Assembly (NCBI RefSeq): GCF_004793475.1
Contig: NZ_SRYZ01000031.1
Coordinates: 1-42,674 of the forward strand
Source: Bacteroides muris (ex Afrizal et al. 2022)
Lineage (GTDB): Bacteria; Bacteroidota; Bacteroidia; Bacteroidales; Bacteroidaceae
DNA: 42,674 nucleotides
Direction of reading: 5' to 3'
The first letter of the stretch is position 1. Each line of letters starts with the position of its first letter. The notes beneath the pieces are model-generated. The model saw nothing but the letters and a program-made list of their open reading frames with translations, made no database searches and was not told the origin of the DNA. The position numbers were made by a program, and so were the translations under genes. Of the stretch, positions 9,108-17,851 are shown one piece after another.

Positions 9108-10352
9108 TTATTCGTAACGGATGGAAGTTGCCGGATGGATGCGTGTAATCAGGAATGAAGGACCCAGCAGCATCAGTAGCGAAGCCAGCAATGCACCAGC
9201 ATTCAGCAGCAGAAACAGCCAGATATTGAAAGATACCGGAACAGTAGCCATGTAATAGGTTTCAGGGTCGAGTTTGAACAAGCCAGACCAGCGCTGCACG
9301 AAATAGAATGCAAGGCCGATCATGTTCCCCCAGAACATACCTTTCCCGATGAGAAAGACCGAAAACCAAAGGAAGACTTTACGGATGGTAAAGTTATTGG
9401 CTCCCAAAGACTTCAACACGCCTATCATGGAGGTACGCTCTATGATGATAATCAGCAGGCCTGACACCATGGTGAACCCCGCCACCCCAATCATCAGAAT
9501 GAGAATGACCCAGATATTGACATCCAAAATGCCCAGCCAGACAAAGATTTGGGGATTGAGCTGCTCTACATTGCGGACGCAATACTCGGCACCATAGCGG
9601 TCGGGATTCCCGTCCGCATCGGCAGCTATCTCATAGGTGGTTTCTTCCAGCTTGTCATAATCGCGTATTTCCAGCTCCACACCGCTCACCTGGCCGGGCT
9701 CCCAGTTATTCAGCCTATTCACCAGACAGAGGTCGGTAATCAGGAACAGGTTGTCGTATTCGGAGAAGTTGGTTTGATAGATACCTACAATCTTCAGGCG
9801 GCGGGCACGCACATCATCTTGGATGAAGTAGGTGTCTATCTTGTCACCGAGCTTCAGTTGTAGCTTGCTGGCAAGAGACTTTGAGATGACTACACGGTTG
9901 GACGAAACAGAATCGCTAAATTGCGGAAACTCCCCCTCCAGCAGATGGCGGTGGAAGAAGGTGCTGTCATATTCCTGCCCCACACCCTTCAGCACCATTC
10001 CCTGAAAGGCATCGGCGGTCTTTATTATCCCCAGCTTGGTGGAGTAGCGTTGCACATGCTCCACTTCGGGATAGTCGGAAAGCGCAGCCATCATGCTGTC
10101 GCCCACCACCACCGGACGCGTCTCATAAGAGCGAGCAGCATCCAAGTTCCCAATCTGGATATGGGCACTGAACCCCACAATCTTATCCCTTACCTCGCTC
10201 TTGAAGCCGACAATGACGGACACGGCAATAATCATCACCGCCAGTCCGAGGGCAATGCCCACCATGGCGATAAGAACAGCCGGACGGGAAACCTGCTTGC
10301 CCGGCTCCGAGTTGCGATAAATGCGCAACGCTATAAAGCGAGATAAGTTCAT
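9108..10352 (-). CDS. LolC/LolE-type lipoprotein ABC permease
   Basis: A 414-residue FtsX-superfamily permease. Membrane segments are at about 25-49 and three in the C-terminal half, the first within IWVILILMIGVAGFTMVSGL. The periplasmic domain lies between. The SVIVGFKSEVRDKIVGFSAH block after the first segment is typical of LolC/E proteins, which pull outer-membrane lipoproteins from the inner membrane for LolA. No ATPase is adjacent, so LolD must be elsewhere. It is different from the MacB-like permeases further downstream. It lies 108 nt after the aminotransferase on the same strand, with a large palindrome between. Confidence 0.85.
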   Translation of the reverse strand: MNLSRFIALRIYRNSEPGKQVSRPAVLIAMVGIALGLAVMIIAVSVIVGFKSEVRDKIVGFSAHIQIGNLDAARSYETRPVVVGDSMMAALSDYPEVEHVQRYSTKLGIIKTADAFQGMVLKGVGQEYDSTFFHRHLLEGEFPQFSDSVSSNRVVISKSLASKLQLKLGDKIDTYFIQDDVRARRLKIVGIYQTNFSEYDNLFLITDLCLVNRLNNWEPGQVSGVELEIRDYDKLEETTYEIAADADGNPDRYGAEYCVRNVEQLNPQIFVWLGILDVNIWVILILMIGVAGFTMVSGLLIIIIERTSMIGVLKSLGANNFTIRKVFLWFSVFLIGKGMFWGNMIGLAFYFVQRWSGLFKLDPETYYMATVPVSFNIWLFLLLNAGALLASLLMLLGPSFLITRIHPATSIRYE

Positions 10353-10366
10353 GGGCCATTATTTTG

Positions 10367-10445
10367 TAGGCGCGGATTACACGGAAGATTTGAAACAGAC
10401 CTCTTTATCTTAAGTTTTCCGTGTAATCCGCGTAATCCGCGCCTA
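10367..10445. repeat. Large intergenic inverted repeat
   Basis: The left arm (10367-10386, TAGGCGCGGATTACACGGAA) pairs with the right arm (10417-10445), which contains the same sequence inverted plus a 9-nt internal duplication (TAATCCGCG twice). It would form a long hairpin between two co-directional genes. It resembles dispersed GCGGATTACACGG-type palindromic repeats I have seen in Bacteroides, and may attenuate or stabilise transcript ends. Confidence 0.6.
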
Positions 10446-10460
10446 ATGAATTATTTCATT

Positions 10461-11660
10461 TTATTCGGTTCGTCCCGGATAGGCTTCCAATGCTTTTTGC
10501 AGGACAAACAAGGCGCGGTTCAAGTCGTCTTTTTTCAGTACGTATGCGATACGCACTTCGTTGCGACCGGACCCCGGCGTAGTATAGAAACCGGAAGCGG
10601 GAGCCATGAATACCGTCTGCCCCTCGTACTCGAACTCCGACAGACACCAGGCACAGAACTTGTCGGAATCATCCACCGGAAGCTTTGCCACCGTATAGAA
10701 CGCTCCCATCGGGATGGGCGAATATACGCCCGGTATGCGGTTCAATCCGTCAATCAGGCATTTACGGCGTTCTACATATTCATCGTATGTGTCGCGCAGG
10801 TAATCCTCATCGGCATCCAGCGATGCTTCTGCGGCAATCTGGCCAATCAACGGAGGACTGAGGCGCGCCTGGCAGAACTTCATGACGGCATCCCTGATTT
10901 CCTTGTTCTTCGTAATCAGGGCACCGATGCGGATGCCGCACTCCGAATAGCGCTTGGACACGGAGTCAATCAGCACTACGTTGTTCTCAATGCCCTCCAG
11001 ATGGCAGGCAGAGATATAGGGAGAACCCGTATAAATAAATTCACGGTACACCTCGTCCGAGAAAAGGAACAAATCGTACTTCTTCACAAGGTCGCGAATC
11101 TGGTTCATTTCACGGCGTGTATAGAGGTAACCCGTAGGATTGTTGGGATTGCAAATCAAAATGGCACGCGTGCGCTCGTTAATCAGCTCTTCGAACTTCT
11201 CGACCTTGGGCAACGAGAAACCCTCTTCGATGGTCGTGGCAATGGTGCGTATCTTGGCTCCGGCAGAGATGGCAAACGCCATATAGTTGGCATAGGCCGG
11301 CTCGGGAACAATGATTTCATCACCCGGATTGAGACAAGCCAGGAAAGAAAACAGCACCGCCTCCGAACCGCCGGAAGTGATGATGATGTCGTCTGCAGTC
11401 AGATTGATATTGTACTTCGCATAGTAGCCCACCAACTTCTCGCGGTAACTGCGGTATCCCGCACTGGGGCTGTACTCCAGAACTTTCCGGTCGACGTTCC
11501 GTATCGCGTCAATCGCGACTTGCGGTGTAGGCAGGTCGGGCTGTCCGATGTTCAGGTGGAATACATGTACGCCTCTTTGTTTGGCAGCATCTGCCAGAGG
11601 GGCAAGCTTTCTGATAGGAGATGCGGGCATCTCCATTCCGCGAATGGATATTGTTGGCAT
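10461..11660 (-). CDS. Class I/II PLP aminotransferase (aspartate-type)
   Basis: A 399-residue fold-type I aminotransferase. Motifs are NIGQPDLPTP, the pyridine-binding ILICNPNNPTGY, SDEVYREF, and the PLP lysine Lys236 in DSVSKRYSECGIRIG. The conserved C-terminal Arg lies in RNEVRIAYVLK. It resembles AspC-type enzymes transferring the amino group of aspartate or an aromatic/branched substrate to 2-oxoglutarate. The exact substrate is not predictable. Full length. It is preceded by a probable minus-strand promoter at 11743-11750. Confidence 0.88.
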   Translation of the reverse strand: MPTISIRGMEMPASPIRKLAPLADAAKQRGVHVFHLNIGQPDLPTPQVAIDAIRNVDRKVLEYSPSAGYRSYREKLVGYYAKYNINLTADDIIITSGGSEAVLFSFLACLNPGDEIIVPEPAYANYMAFAISAGAKIRTIATTIEEGFSLPKVEKFEELINERTRAILICNPNNPTGYLYTRREMNQIRDLVKKYDLFLFSDEVYREFIYTGSPYISACHLEGIENNVVLIDSVSKRYSECGIRIGALITKNKEIRDAVMKFCQARLSPPLIGQIAAEASLDADEDYLRDTYDEYVERRKCLIDGLNRIPGVYSPIPMGAFYTVAKLPVDDSDKFCAWCLSEFEYEGQTVFMAPASGFYTTPGSGRNEVRIAYVLKKDDLNRALFVLQKALEAYPGRTE

Positions 11661-11742
11661 GAGGTCTATTTACTATTTTACGATTTACTATTCAATATAG
11701 AGTATCTATAGGTGACATTGCTATCACTTTATCTTAAAGTTG

Positions 11743-11750
11743 CAAATGTA
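11743..11750 (-). promoter_or_regulatory. -7 box of aminotransferase promoter
   Basis: CAAATGTA is TACATTTG on the minus strand. A CAAA at 11767-11770 could be the -33 box, but its 16-nt spacer is shorter than usual. Confidence 0.4.
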
Positions 11751-11844
11751 GCGAATTATTTGAAACCAAAAGGAAGGCAGGACAATAAAAACTTTAAAAA
11801 ACTTATCTATCGTGAAAACTCTATGATATGTAAACAGAAACTTG

Positions 11845-11852
11845 TACCTTTG
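11845..11852 (+). promoter_or_regulatory. -7 box of isomerase-like gene promoter
   Basis: TACCTTTG matches TAnnTTTG, giving a start near 11860 and a leader of about 58 nt before ATG 11918. Confidence 0.5.
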
Positions 11853-11917
11853 AAAAAGCAAACGAACCAAGCAGGCTCAATTAATAAACAGTAAATTGTA
11901 AAATTGTAAATAACATC

Positions 11918-13153
11918 ATGGTCATCAACCTTATAACTTTTGCTTCCATACTGCATAAACAAGCATCAATCCGTAACTCCCACGAAGTGATATTGACTGA
12001 GTTGGAGAAGTACTTTACCGTCAACTTCATTGATTACAAAGACATAGACAAGTTATCACCCGATGACTTCAGCATCATATTCATCGCGACCGGAGGCGTG
12101 GAAAGACTGGTAATCCAGCATTTCGAGTCCCTTCCCCGCCCCACCATCCTCCTGGCAGACGGCATGCAGAACTCACTGGCCGCAGCCCTCGAAATATCTT
12201 CCTGGCTGCGCGGCCGAGGAATGAAAAGCGAGATTCTTCACGGAGAACTGCCCGAGACCATCAAGCGTATCTTTGTTCTGCACAGCAATTTCATGGCACA
12301 ACGCCGCCTTTTCGGCATGCGCATCGGCGTAATGGGCACTCCGTCCAATTGGCTCGTTGCCAGCAATGTGGATTATCTGCTTGCCAAGCGCCGCTGGGGT
12401 ATCGAGTACACAGACGTCTCATTGGACCGCATTTACGAATACTACGGACAGATAACGGACGAGGAGGTGGGCGAAGCATGCGCCAGCCTGGCAGAAAAAG
12501 CGCTTGCCTGCCGCGAGGCAAGCCCCGAAGACATGATAAAGGCCGTGCGGCTGTATCGGGCCATCAAAAGGATTGTAGAGGAAGAGCGACTGAGCGCCAT
12601 TACCCTCAGCTGCTTCCGCCTGATAGACCAAACGGGAACCACCGGCTGCCTTGCCCTTGCCTTGCTGAACGACGACGGAATCATTGCCGGATGTGAAGGT
12701 GATTTGCAATCCGTCTTCACCATGCTGGCCGTAAAAGTGCTGACGGGAAAGAACTCTTTCATGGCCAACCCTTCCATGATAAATGCCCGTACCAATGAAA
12801 TCATCTTGGCACACTGCACCATCGGCATCGCACAAACGGAGCAATTCATCATACGCAACCATTTTGAAACGGAGAGCGGCATCGGTATTCAGGGAATTCT
12901 GCCAACGGGAGACGTAACCATCATGAAATGCGGAAACGAGAGTCTGGACGAATATTACTTAAGCACCGGCGCGCTTGTTGAGAATACAAACTACATCAAT
13001 ATGTGCCGCACCCAAGTGCGGATAAAGATGAACTCTCCTGCCGATTATTTCCTCAAGACACCGCTGGGCAACCACCACATCATGCTGCATGGCAATTACG
13101 AGGATATATTGGAGGAGTTCCTGCAAGCCAATGCCTGCAAACGGATTGAATGA
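11918..13153 (+). CDS. L-fucose/L-arabinose isomerase-like protein
   Basis: A 411-residue protein resembling the FucI/AraA fold. The C-terminal part has the family signatures GCEGDLQSVFTM (metal-binding acidic residue), SFMANPSMIN and IILAHCTIGIA (likely metal-ligand His). The N-terminal half holds two Rossmann-like domains, for example FIATGGVERLV and IGVMGTPSNWLVAS. It is shorter than true FucI (about 590). These shorter relatives are common in Bacteroidota, often annotated fucose-isomerase-like, with unproven substrate. It stands alone here with no kinase or transporter nearby. Domain call firm, substrate unknown. Confidence 0.75.
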   Translation: MVINLITFASILHKQASIRNSHEVILTELEKYFTVNFIDYKDIDKLSPDDFSIIFIATGGVERLVIQHFESLPRPTILLADGMQNSLAAALEISSWLRGRGMKSEILHGELPETIKRIFVLHSNFMAQRRLFGMRIGVMGTPSNWLVASNVDYLLAKRRWGIEYTDVSLDRIYEYYGQITDEEVGEACASLAEKALACREASPEDMIKAVRLYRAIKRIVEEERLSAITLSCFRLIDQTGTTGCLALALLNDDGIIAGCEGDLQSVFTMLAVKVLTGKNSFMANPSMINARTNEIILAHCTIGIAQTEQFIIRNHFETESGIGIQGILPTGDVTIMKCGNESLDEYYLSTGALVENTNYINMCRTQVRIKMNSPADYFLKTPLGNHHIMLHGNYEDILEEFLQANACKRIE

Positions 13154-13237
13154 TTATTCGTTCGCATCCGGTATCACCACCTCGCCTGAAACGGGGAAAT
13201 ACGTTCCCTAGAATGAGCACAGATTACTCAAAAAAAC

Positions 13238-14485
13238 TCATTCATCATGCAATGCTTCAGCGGGCTGCACCTCCATGGCCCGTGAAGCCGGATACCAGAT
13301 TCCTGCAATCACCATCAATGCCATCAATACCCAGACAATAGAAACGCATATGCCAAATCTCCCCCAAGTGGCATCCGTGGCTTCCGTAAAAGTGACATCC
13401 GCCATAACCATATTGATACATATTGTCAAAGCGGGGATAGAGGCAAGCGCCAACAGCAGCAACCCTTCACCCAGCAATTGCCAGCGTATTCTTCCGCGGC
13501 TGCTGCCCATGGCCATGCGCAAAGCAATCTCGCTGCGGCGATGGCGGGTACGGAACCAGAAAGTTCCCATCAGCCCGATGAATACATTGAAAACGAAGAA
13601 TATCACAATAAGCCTTGCACTACGGATATAGGGGGTGATTCCTTCGGCAGCATCCCGTTCTATCTTCTGGTCCTTATAGCTCTGTATGTCGAAAAGATAG
13701 AATGGAGCAACCTGCAGCTGCGACGTCATATCCTGATAGAAACGGGCTGCAAAATTATCCGTATCCGCCTCCGGACGTATCCGTAGGGAGATGAACGGAA
13801 GGTACTGGGCCTCATAGAACCAACCGGGAAAAGGAGTCAGAACAAAAGGTCCGTAACGGGCATAATCATCCGTCTTCTGCAAAGCACAGACTGCAGAGAC
13901 ACAGTAACGAAGACCTCCGTTGTAATAATCCAGGAACTCGCGACCCACCGCCTCGGCACTTGTCTGAAAAAGACTGTCTGCCAAATCACGGGTCACCACG
14001 GCAGGCAGAGGACTGGCAGTGGAATTCCAATCCGAGACATTCCCCTGCAACAACGGAATACGCATGACGTCGAAATATTCGGGAGACACATAGCGCACTG
14101 TAGTCTCGACAACATGCACGCTGTCCGTCGTATACCCCTGGTAAACACGCCCGCGGGTATAGGTATCGGTACCCAACCACGTGGCAGCACTTTCCACTGC
14201 AGGATATTGCCTGATACGCCGGAGCACCTCCTCCATCGGTTTGAACCAGAAGGTCTGCAGGCTGTCTTCCGACGTGCACGACACTATCTGTGTGGGGTTG
14301 CAGGAAATCCTTATCTTATAGACATGCTCCAAATCATACCCCTTAGGCTGCCGCTCTGCATGGGTAAAGCCATAGAGCACATCCACACAATACCACATCA
14401 ATGTAAATACAATCAACAGCTCGGCAAACAGCCAGCCGTTACTGCGGCGCTGGTTCCATATCTGGTGCAAAATAGAATGTATCAT
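13238..14485 (-). CDS. FtsX/MacB-type ABC permease (copy A)
   Basis: A 415-residue permease with one N-terminal membrane segment (about 18-38), a long periplasmic MacB core domain, and three C-terminal segments. The FtsX block is VFIGLMGTFWFRTRHRRSEI followed by ALRMAMGSSRGRIRW. It ends WYPASRAMEVQPAEALHDE, the typical tail of these permeases. It is the last gene of the minus-strand export cluster and probably pairs with copy B (38 nt upstream). With the ATPase at 19178 it would form a tripartite exporter or mechanotransmission complex for peptides, lipids or toxic compounds. Substrate unknown. Confidence 0.85.
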   Translation of the reverse strand: MIHSILHQIWNQRRSNGWLFAELLIVFTLMWYCVDVLYGFTHAERQPKGYDLEHVYKIRISCNPTQIVSCTSEDSLQTFWFKPMEEVLRRIRQYPAVESAATWLGTDTYTRGRVYQGYTTDSVHVVETTVRYVSPEYFDVMRIPLLQGNVSDWNSTASPLPAVVTRDLADSLFQTSAEAVGREFLDYYNGGLRYCVSAVCALQKTDDYARYGPFVLTPFPGWFYEAQYLPFISLRIRPEADTDNFAARFYQDMTSQLQVAPFYLFDIQSYKDQKIERDAAEGITPYIRSARLIVIFFVFNVFIGLMGTFWFRTRHRRSEIALRMAMGSSRGRIRWQLLGEGLLLLALASIPALTICINMVMADVTFTEATDATWGRFGICVSIVWVLMALMVIAGIWYPASRAMEVQPAEALHDE

Positions 14486-14523
14486 ACTCGTTACTGTTTT
14501 TAAATTAGAATTTGTTTATCCGC

Positions 14524-15756
14524 TCATTCACCGCCAAGAACCTCGGCTATGGGACGGCGAGTGGCATGCCAGGCCGGAATAAACACAGAAAGCAGGTTGA
14601 ACAACAGACATACCACCAATACAGCCACGAAAACCGCAGGTCGGAGGAAGAGCCAGATGCTTACATCAAAATTCGCTCCGGGAGCGCCATCGCCAAGCAT
14701 CCAGTCCTTGCCCAGCCATAGGAATATGCACGAAAAGAGAAAACCGAGCAATGCGCCGGCAAATGCCAAGGCCAGGTTCTCGCGGAGCAACTGCACCATC
14801 AAGGTAGAACGGCTGGCACCGTATGCTTTCCTTACCGCAAGCTCAGCCATGCGACGGGACATTTGCGAAGATATAAGTCCGCTGACATTGATGGCGGGCA
14901 CAATAAGCAATATCAACCCCAGAATTATGCAGGTTACGGCAGGGCTCATCGTGTCATTACGGAAAAACTGCCGTTCCGTATAAGTGCTGAGATCGGGAAG
15001 TTCCAGTTTATATTCGGTCAGTGTCTCGTTGAAGCGGGCAAGCGACTGTTCTATCTGCCGCTTGAGCTCCTCTCTGCCGACACCGGGCCTGACAAGAGCC
15101 ACAGCCTCGAAACCTCCCCGCAGCCCTTCACTGCCCAGACCAGAATCCCGGGTGGAATAAGGCATCCACAACTCTCCATAAGCAAATGTGAACAGAGAGC
15201 TCACATCCTTGGTGACCCCGACAATGCGCTTAGGGCGAAAGTTAACAAAATAATTCTTGCCAATGGCTGTTTCGGCAGACCCGAAAGCTTCGCGGGCAAG
15301 CTGTTCGCCTATAACCACGACATCCCGGCAAGCATCGAACTCTTCGGTACTGAAAAGACGGCCCGCCACAAGAGGGATATCGTAGACACGCCAATAGTTC
15401 AAATCCACCTGACGAACCGTGCGGTGCATTCCCCGCGCGGGTGAATCCCCACAATATCTAAGATAGGTAGGTCCCAGATAGGTGACAAGTTCCGCACCCG
15501 GAAGTTCTGCAAAAATAGCGTTAACAGCCCGATAAGACATACCCGTATTAGAATTGCTGTGGTCGGCCTTACGGTAAGAGTATCCATAAGAGGAATATAC
15601 CATACTACTGCGGTGCGACTCGGGAGCCAAGTCAGCCGTCTGGATGTCATACACCATGTAAATGACCATGACAAAGGTGATGCTCACTGCCGTACCAATG
15701 ACGGAAACAGCACTGAAAAAGGGATTCTGGTGGACAAGAGCTAAAATTTGTTTCAT
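14524..15756 (-). CDS. FtsX/MacB-type ABC permease (copy B)
   Basis: 410 residues. It begins MKQILALVHQNPFFSAVSVI with a membrane segment at about 15-37. The periplasmic domain spans about 40-280, then three segments follow, with the FtsX signature RRMAELAVRKAYGASRSTLM. It ends WHATRRPIAEVLGGE. It belongs to a second sequence type (shared with copy D) that alternates with the A/C type in this cluster, so the complexes may be heterodimers. It starts 6 nt after the remnant of a deleted permease. Confidence 0.85.
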   Translation of the reverse strand: MKQILALVHQNPFFSAVSVIGTAVSITFVMVIYMVYDIQTADLAPESHRSSMVYSSYGYSYRKADHSNSNTGMSYRAVNAIFAELPGAELVTYLGPTYLRYCGDSPARGMHRTVRQVDLNYWRVYDIPLVAGRLFSTEEFDACRDVVVIGEQLAREAFGSAETAIGKNYFVNFRPKRIVGVTKDVSSLFTFAYGELWMPYSTRDSGLGSEGLRGGFEAVALVRPGVGREELKRQIEQSLARFNETLTEYKLELPDLSTYTERQFFRNDTMSPAVTCIILGLILLIVPAINVSGLISSQMSRRMAELAVRKAYGASRSTLMVQLLRENLALAFAGALLGFLFSCIFLWLGKDWMLGDGAPGANFDVSIWLFLRPAVFVAVLVVCLLFNLLSVFIPAWHATRRPIAEVLGGE

Positions 15757-15762
15757 AACTTT

Positions 15763-15822
15763 CTATTCATCATGTAATGCTTCAGCGGGCTGCACCTTCA
15801 TCGCCTTTCGGGCGGGAACGGC
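15763..15822 (-). pseudogene. Tail remnant of a deleted FtsX permease
   Basis: In a frame different from the overlapping DUF2807 gene, the minus strand encodes VPARKAMKVQPAEALHDE and a stop (15763-15765). This is nearly the same as the tail of copy A (ASRAMEVQPAEALHDE), also at the nucleotide level over about 30 bases. Similarity ends near 15822, where the frame meets a stop. The rest of the gene is missing. The tail ends 6 nt before copy B starts, the spacing expected of an intact operon, so a permease gene of about 400 codons was probably deleted here. Confidence 0.8.
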
Positions 15823-16441
15823 CTATTTTCAAATTATCAGTATTTACCCCGCCTATGCCTCCTTTAGAAATGTCAGCATGCCCGGCAGTTCCGCTCAGAG
15901 TAATTTCGCCGACTCCTCCCACCTTGGCAGAGAGATAATCGCAAACCACATGGATGTCGGCACTACCCACACCCCGCAAAGCCACCCGTAGGTCGCGGCA
16001 AGTCAAATCCTTCACATGCACATCACCCACGCCTTTCACTTCAAACTCCAGCTTATCCAGCTTCAAGGGTTCCTCACAGTTGAATTCACCCACACCGACA
16101 AATTCCACCATCTTTAAATCCGGAGCCGAGAGACGGATGGTGACACCGTCATCTTGGTTGCGCATCTTCTTATCCTTGAAGCCGATGGTGAGATGACCAT
16201 CCTTCACTGTGCTCTCCGTATTCTTCACGTACTTCTCCCGTCCTTCAATCTGTAGGGAGTAGCTGTCGCTCTGTGTGAAGTAAACCGTACCCACAGAAGT
16301 TATCCTGATGGATGAGAAAGCCTCCACCTTACGCACTTCACTCACTTTGTTATCTTGTCCCCATGCACAAATTACGCCTGCAAATGCCAATGCCAATGCG
16401 ATGATAACACCTATAATATTTGTCTTCATATTCTTGCTCAT
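15782..16441 (-). CDS. DUF2807 secreted protein with a foreign C-terminus
   Basis: 219 residues. A signal peptide-like segment (about 8-28, IIGVIIALALAFAGVICAWG) is followed by a DUF2807 (auto-transporter adhesin head, GIN-type) beta-helix rich in GVG repeats such as VEFVGVGEFNCEE, EVKGVGDVHVKD and AKVGGVGEITLSG. The function of DUF2807 is unknown; many are periplasmic or surface proteins near regulators or transporters. The last 12 or so residues (GRSRPKGDEGAAR) are encoded by out-of-frame permease-tail DNA, so the natural C-terminus has been replaced by a recombination or deletion event. Most of the domain is kept, so it may still fold. Confidence 0.8.
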   Translation of the reverse strand: MSKNMKTNIIGVIIALALAFAGVICAWGQDNKVSEVRKVEAFSSIRITSVGTVYFTQSDSYSLQIEGREKYVKNTESTVKDGHLTIGFKDKKMRNQDDGVTIRLSAPDLKMVEFVGVGEFNCEEPLKLDKLEFEVKGVGDVHVKDLTCRDLRVALRGVGSADIHVVCDYLSAKVGGVGEITLSGTAGHADISKGGIGGVNTDNLKIGRSRPKGDEGAAR

Positions 16442-16476
16442 TTATTACAATGATGACTTACTCAAAAAAAACAGAC

Positions 16477-16550
16477 AATGTGTTTAGTACGAACGGATGA
16501 TGTATTTGCCCCAAACAAGTGATGTGTTCGATACAAACAGATGATACGTT
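16477..16550. repeat. 22-bp periodic repeat, locus B
   Basis: Units start at 16477, 16499, 16521 and (partial) 16543, each spaced exactly 22 bp, with an approximate pattern GATGTGTTnGnTACAAACnGAT. The element fills the gap between permease C and the DUF2807 gene. Unit sequence resembles the inverted unit of locus A (GATGCATTTGGTGTGGACGG), so these two loci are related in sequence as well as in period. Confidence 0.65.
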
Positions 16551-16575
16551 CTTTTTTATCGTTGATATTATTTTC

Positions 16576-17838
16576 TTATTCTTCATGCAGTGCCTCTGCC
16601 GGCTCTATCTTCATGGCTTGCCGTGCCGGATACCAAATGCCCATCATCACCATCAGCGCTATCAGCAGCCAAGCCCCCAGCGAGCCTATCAGGAAGCGCA
16701 TCATGCTCCACTCCACGGGCCAAGTGGCAATCAATGCAGTACGTCCAATGGTGAATTCGCCGACACCTACGTTGTAACATACCAGCATGGCAGGCAGAGT
16801 AACCAGCGCCAACAGCAGTAACCCCTCTCCCATAAGAAGGGCAAAGACCTGCTGCTTGGTACTACCCATCGCCAACCGCAAAGCTATTTCGGAGCGACGG
16901 CGGCGCGTGCGGACCCAGAAAGTACCTATCAGTCCCAAGAAGACATTTCCCAAGAGGAACAGCACCACTATTGTCTGACTGTTCACTTTGTCCGTATCTC
17001 CATACATCACTTCAAACTGTGCCTGCATTTGCGTGTAAGGTTCCGCACTGGCAACAAATATATTGTCCGTATCCAGCCTCGGCGCTATCTCGCGGAGAAA
17101 TTGTTCCCGGTAGTCCGGCCCGTCGGCAGCAGGCTTTACACGGAACACAATCTGCGCCTGCTGATTTCCGAATCTCTCACGCATAAGCTGCTCGCCCAGG
17201 CGCATAAAAATCCAATGAGCGTCATTGCCATAGCGGTAATCGCGGAAGCTGCCGACAATGCCACCTTGAGTAACCGTATTCACCGTATCTCCACGCCATG
17301 TCAGCGGTGTGTTGAGTGAGAATTCCGGCAACCGTTTCTTGAAGGCATCGGCAATAGCCTGGCTCAACATCACATTATTGATACCGACAGGCAAAGCGGC
17401 AAAAGTCCGCCCTTGCTGCTCCTGCATATGAAAAACCCGTGTATATCCACCGGTAGCATAAATTATACGCCCGTTCTGCCCGATGGTATCTTGTACAGCC
17501 AGCGTGTTATAACTATTCGCGCCACTCATAGGCAAGCTCCAATAGCTCAACGAGGCGGCCTCTACAGTCGGTTCTTGCTCCAGCCTTTTCAGGATATTCA
17601 GATACTTGTCGGCATTGAGCAATGTCGTATCACGGCTCTCGCCTCCCTGCACCGTAGTAAGACGATAAACATGGTCGATATCATATCCCAACGGACGATA
17701 GAAAGTATATTTCATACATCCCAGAGAATCGCAAAGAAACCACATCACGATGAATACCAGAAAGAGTTCGGCCAACACCCACCCACTATTGCTCAGGCGT
17801 GCCCATATCATGCGTAAGTTGTGTAAAATGAATTTCAT
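16576..17838 (-). CDS. FtsX/MacB-type ABC permease (copy C)
   Basis: 420 residues, same type as copy A. The N-terminal membrane segment is SNSGWVLAELFLVFIVMWFL (about 16-35). The periplasmic domain follows, then NVFLGLIGTFWVRTRRRRSE and IALRLAMGSTKQQV, and the tail WYPARQAMKIEPAEALHEE. Expected to sit in the inner membrane and couple ATP hydrolysis by the 19178 ATPase to a periplasmic action. It starts 13 nt after copy D. Confidence 0.85.
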   Translation of the reverse strand: MKFILHNLRMIWARLSNSGWVLAELFLVFIVMWFLCDSLGCMKYTFYRPLGYDIDHVYRLTTVQGGESRDTTLLNADKYLNILKRLEQEPTVEAASLSYWSLPMSGANSYNTLAVQDTIGQNGRIIYATGGYTRVFHMQEQQGRTFAALPVGINNVMLSQAIADAFKKRLPEFSLNTPLTWRGDTVNTVTQGGIVGSFRDYRYGNDAHWIFMRLGEQLMRERFGNQQAQIVFRVKPAADGPDYREQFLREIAPRLDTDNIFVASAEPYTQMQAQFEVMYGDTDKVNSQTIVVLFLLGNVFLGLIGTFWVRTRRRRSEIALRLAMGSTKQQVFALLMGEGLLLLALVTLPAMLVCYNVGVGEFTIGRTALIATWPVEWSMMRFLIGSLGAWLLIALMVMMGIWYPARQAMKIEPAEALHEE

Positions 17839-17851
17839 AATACTTCTTGTT

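Noticed and set aside
10446..11711. Long plus-strand ORF (421 codons) opposite the aminotransferase
   Set aside because: It is antisense to a clear, motif-complete aminotransferase and has no recognisable domain. High GC at codon third positions creates long antisense frames here.
11712..11894. 60-codon ORF before the isomerase-like gene
   Set aside because: Low-complexity AT-rich intergenic DNA containing both divergent promoters.
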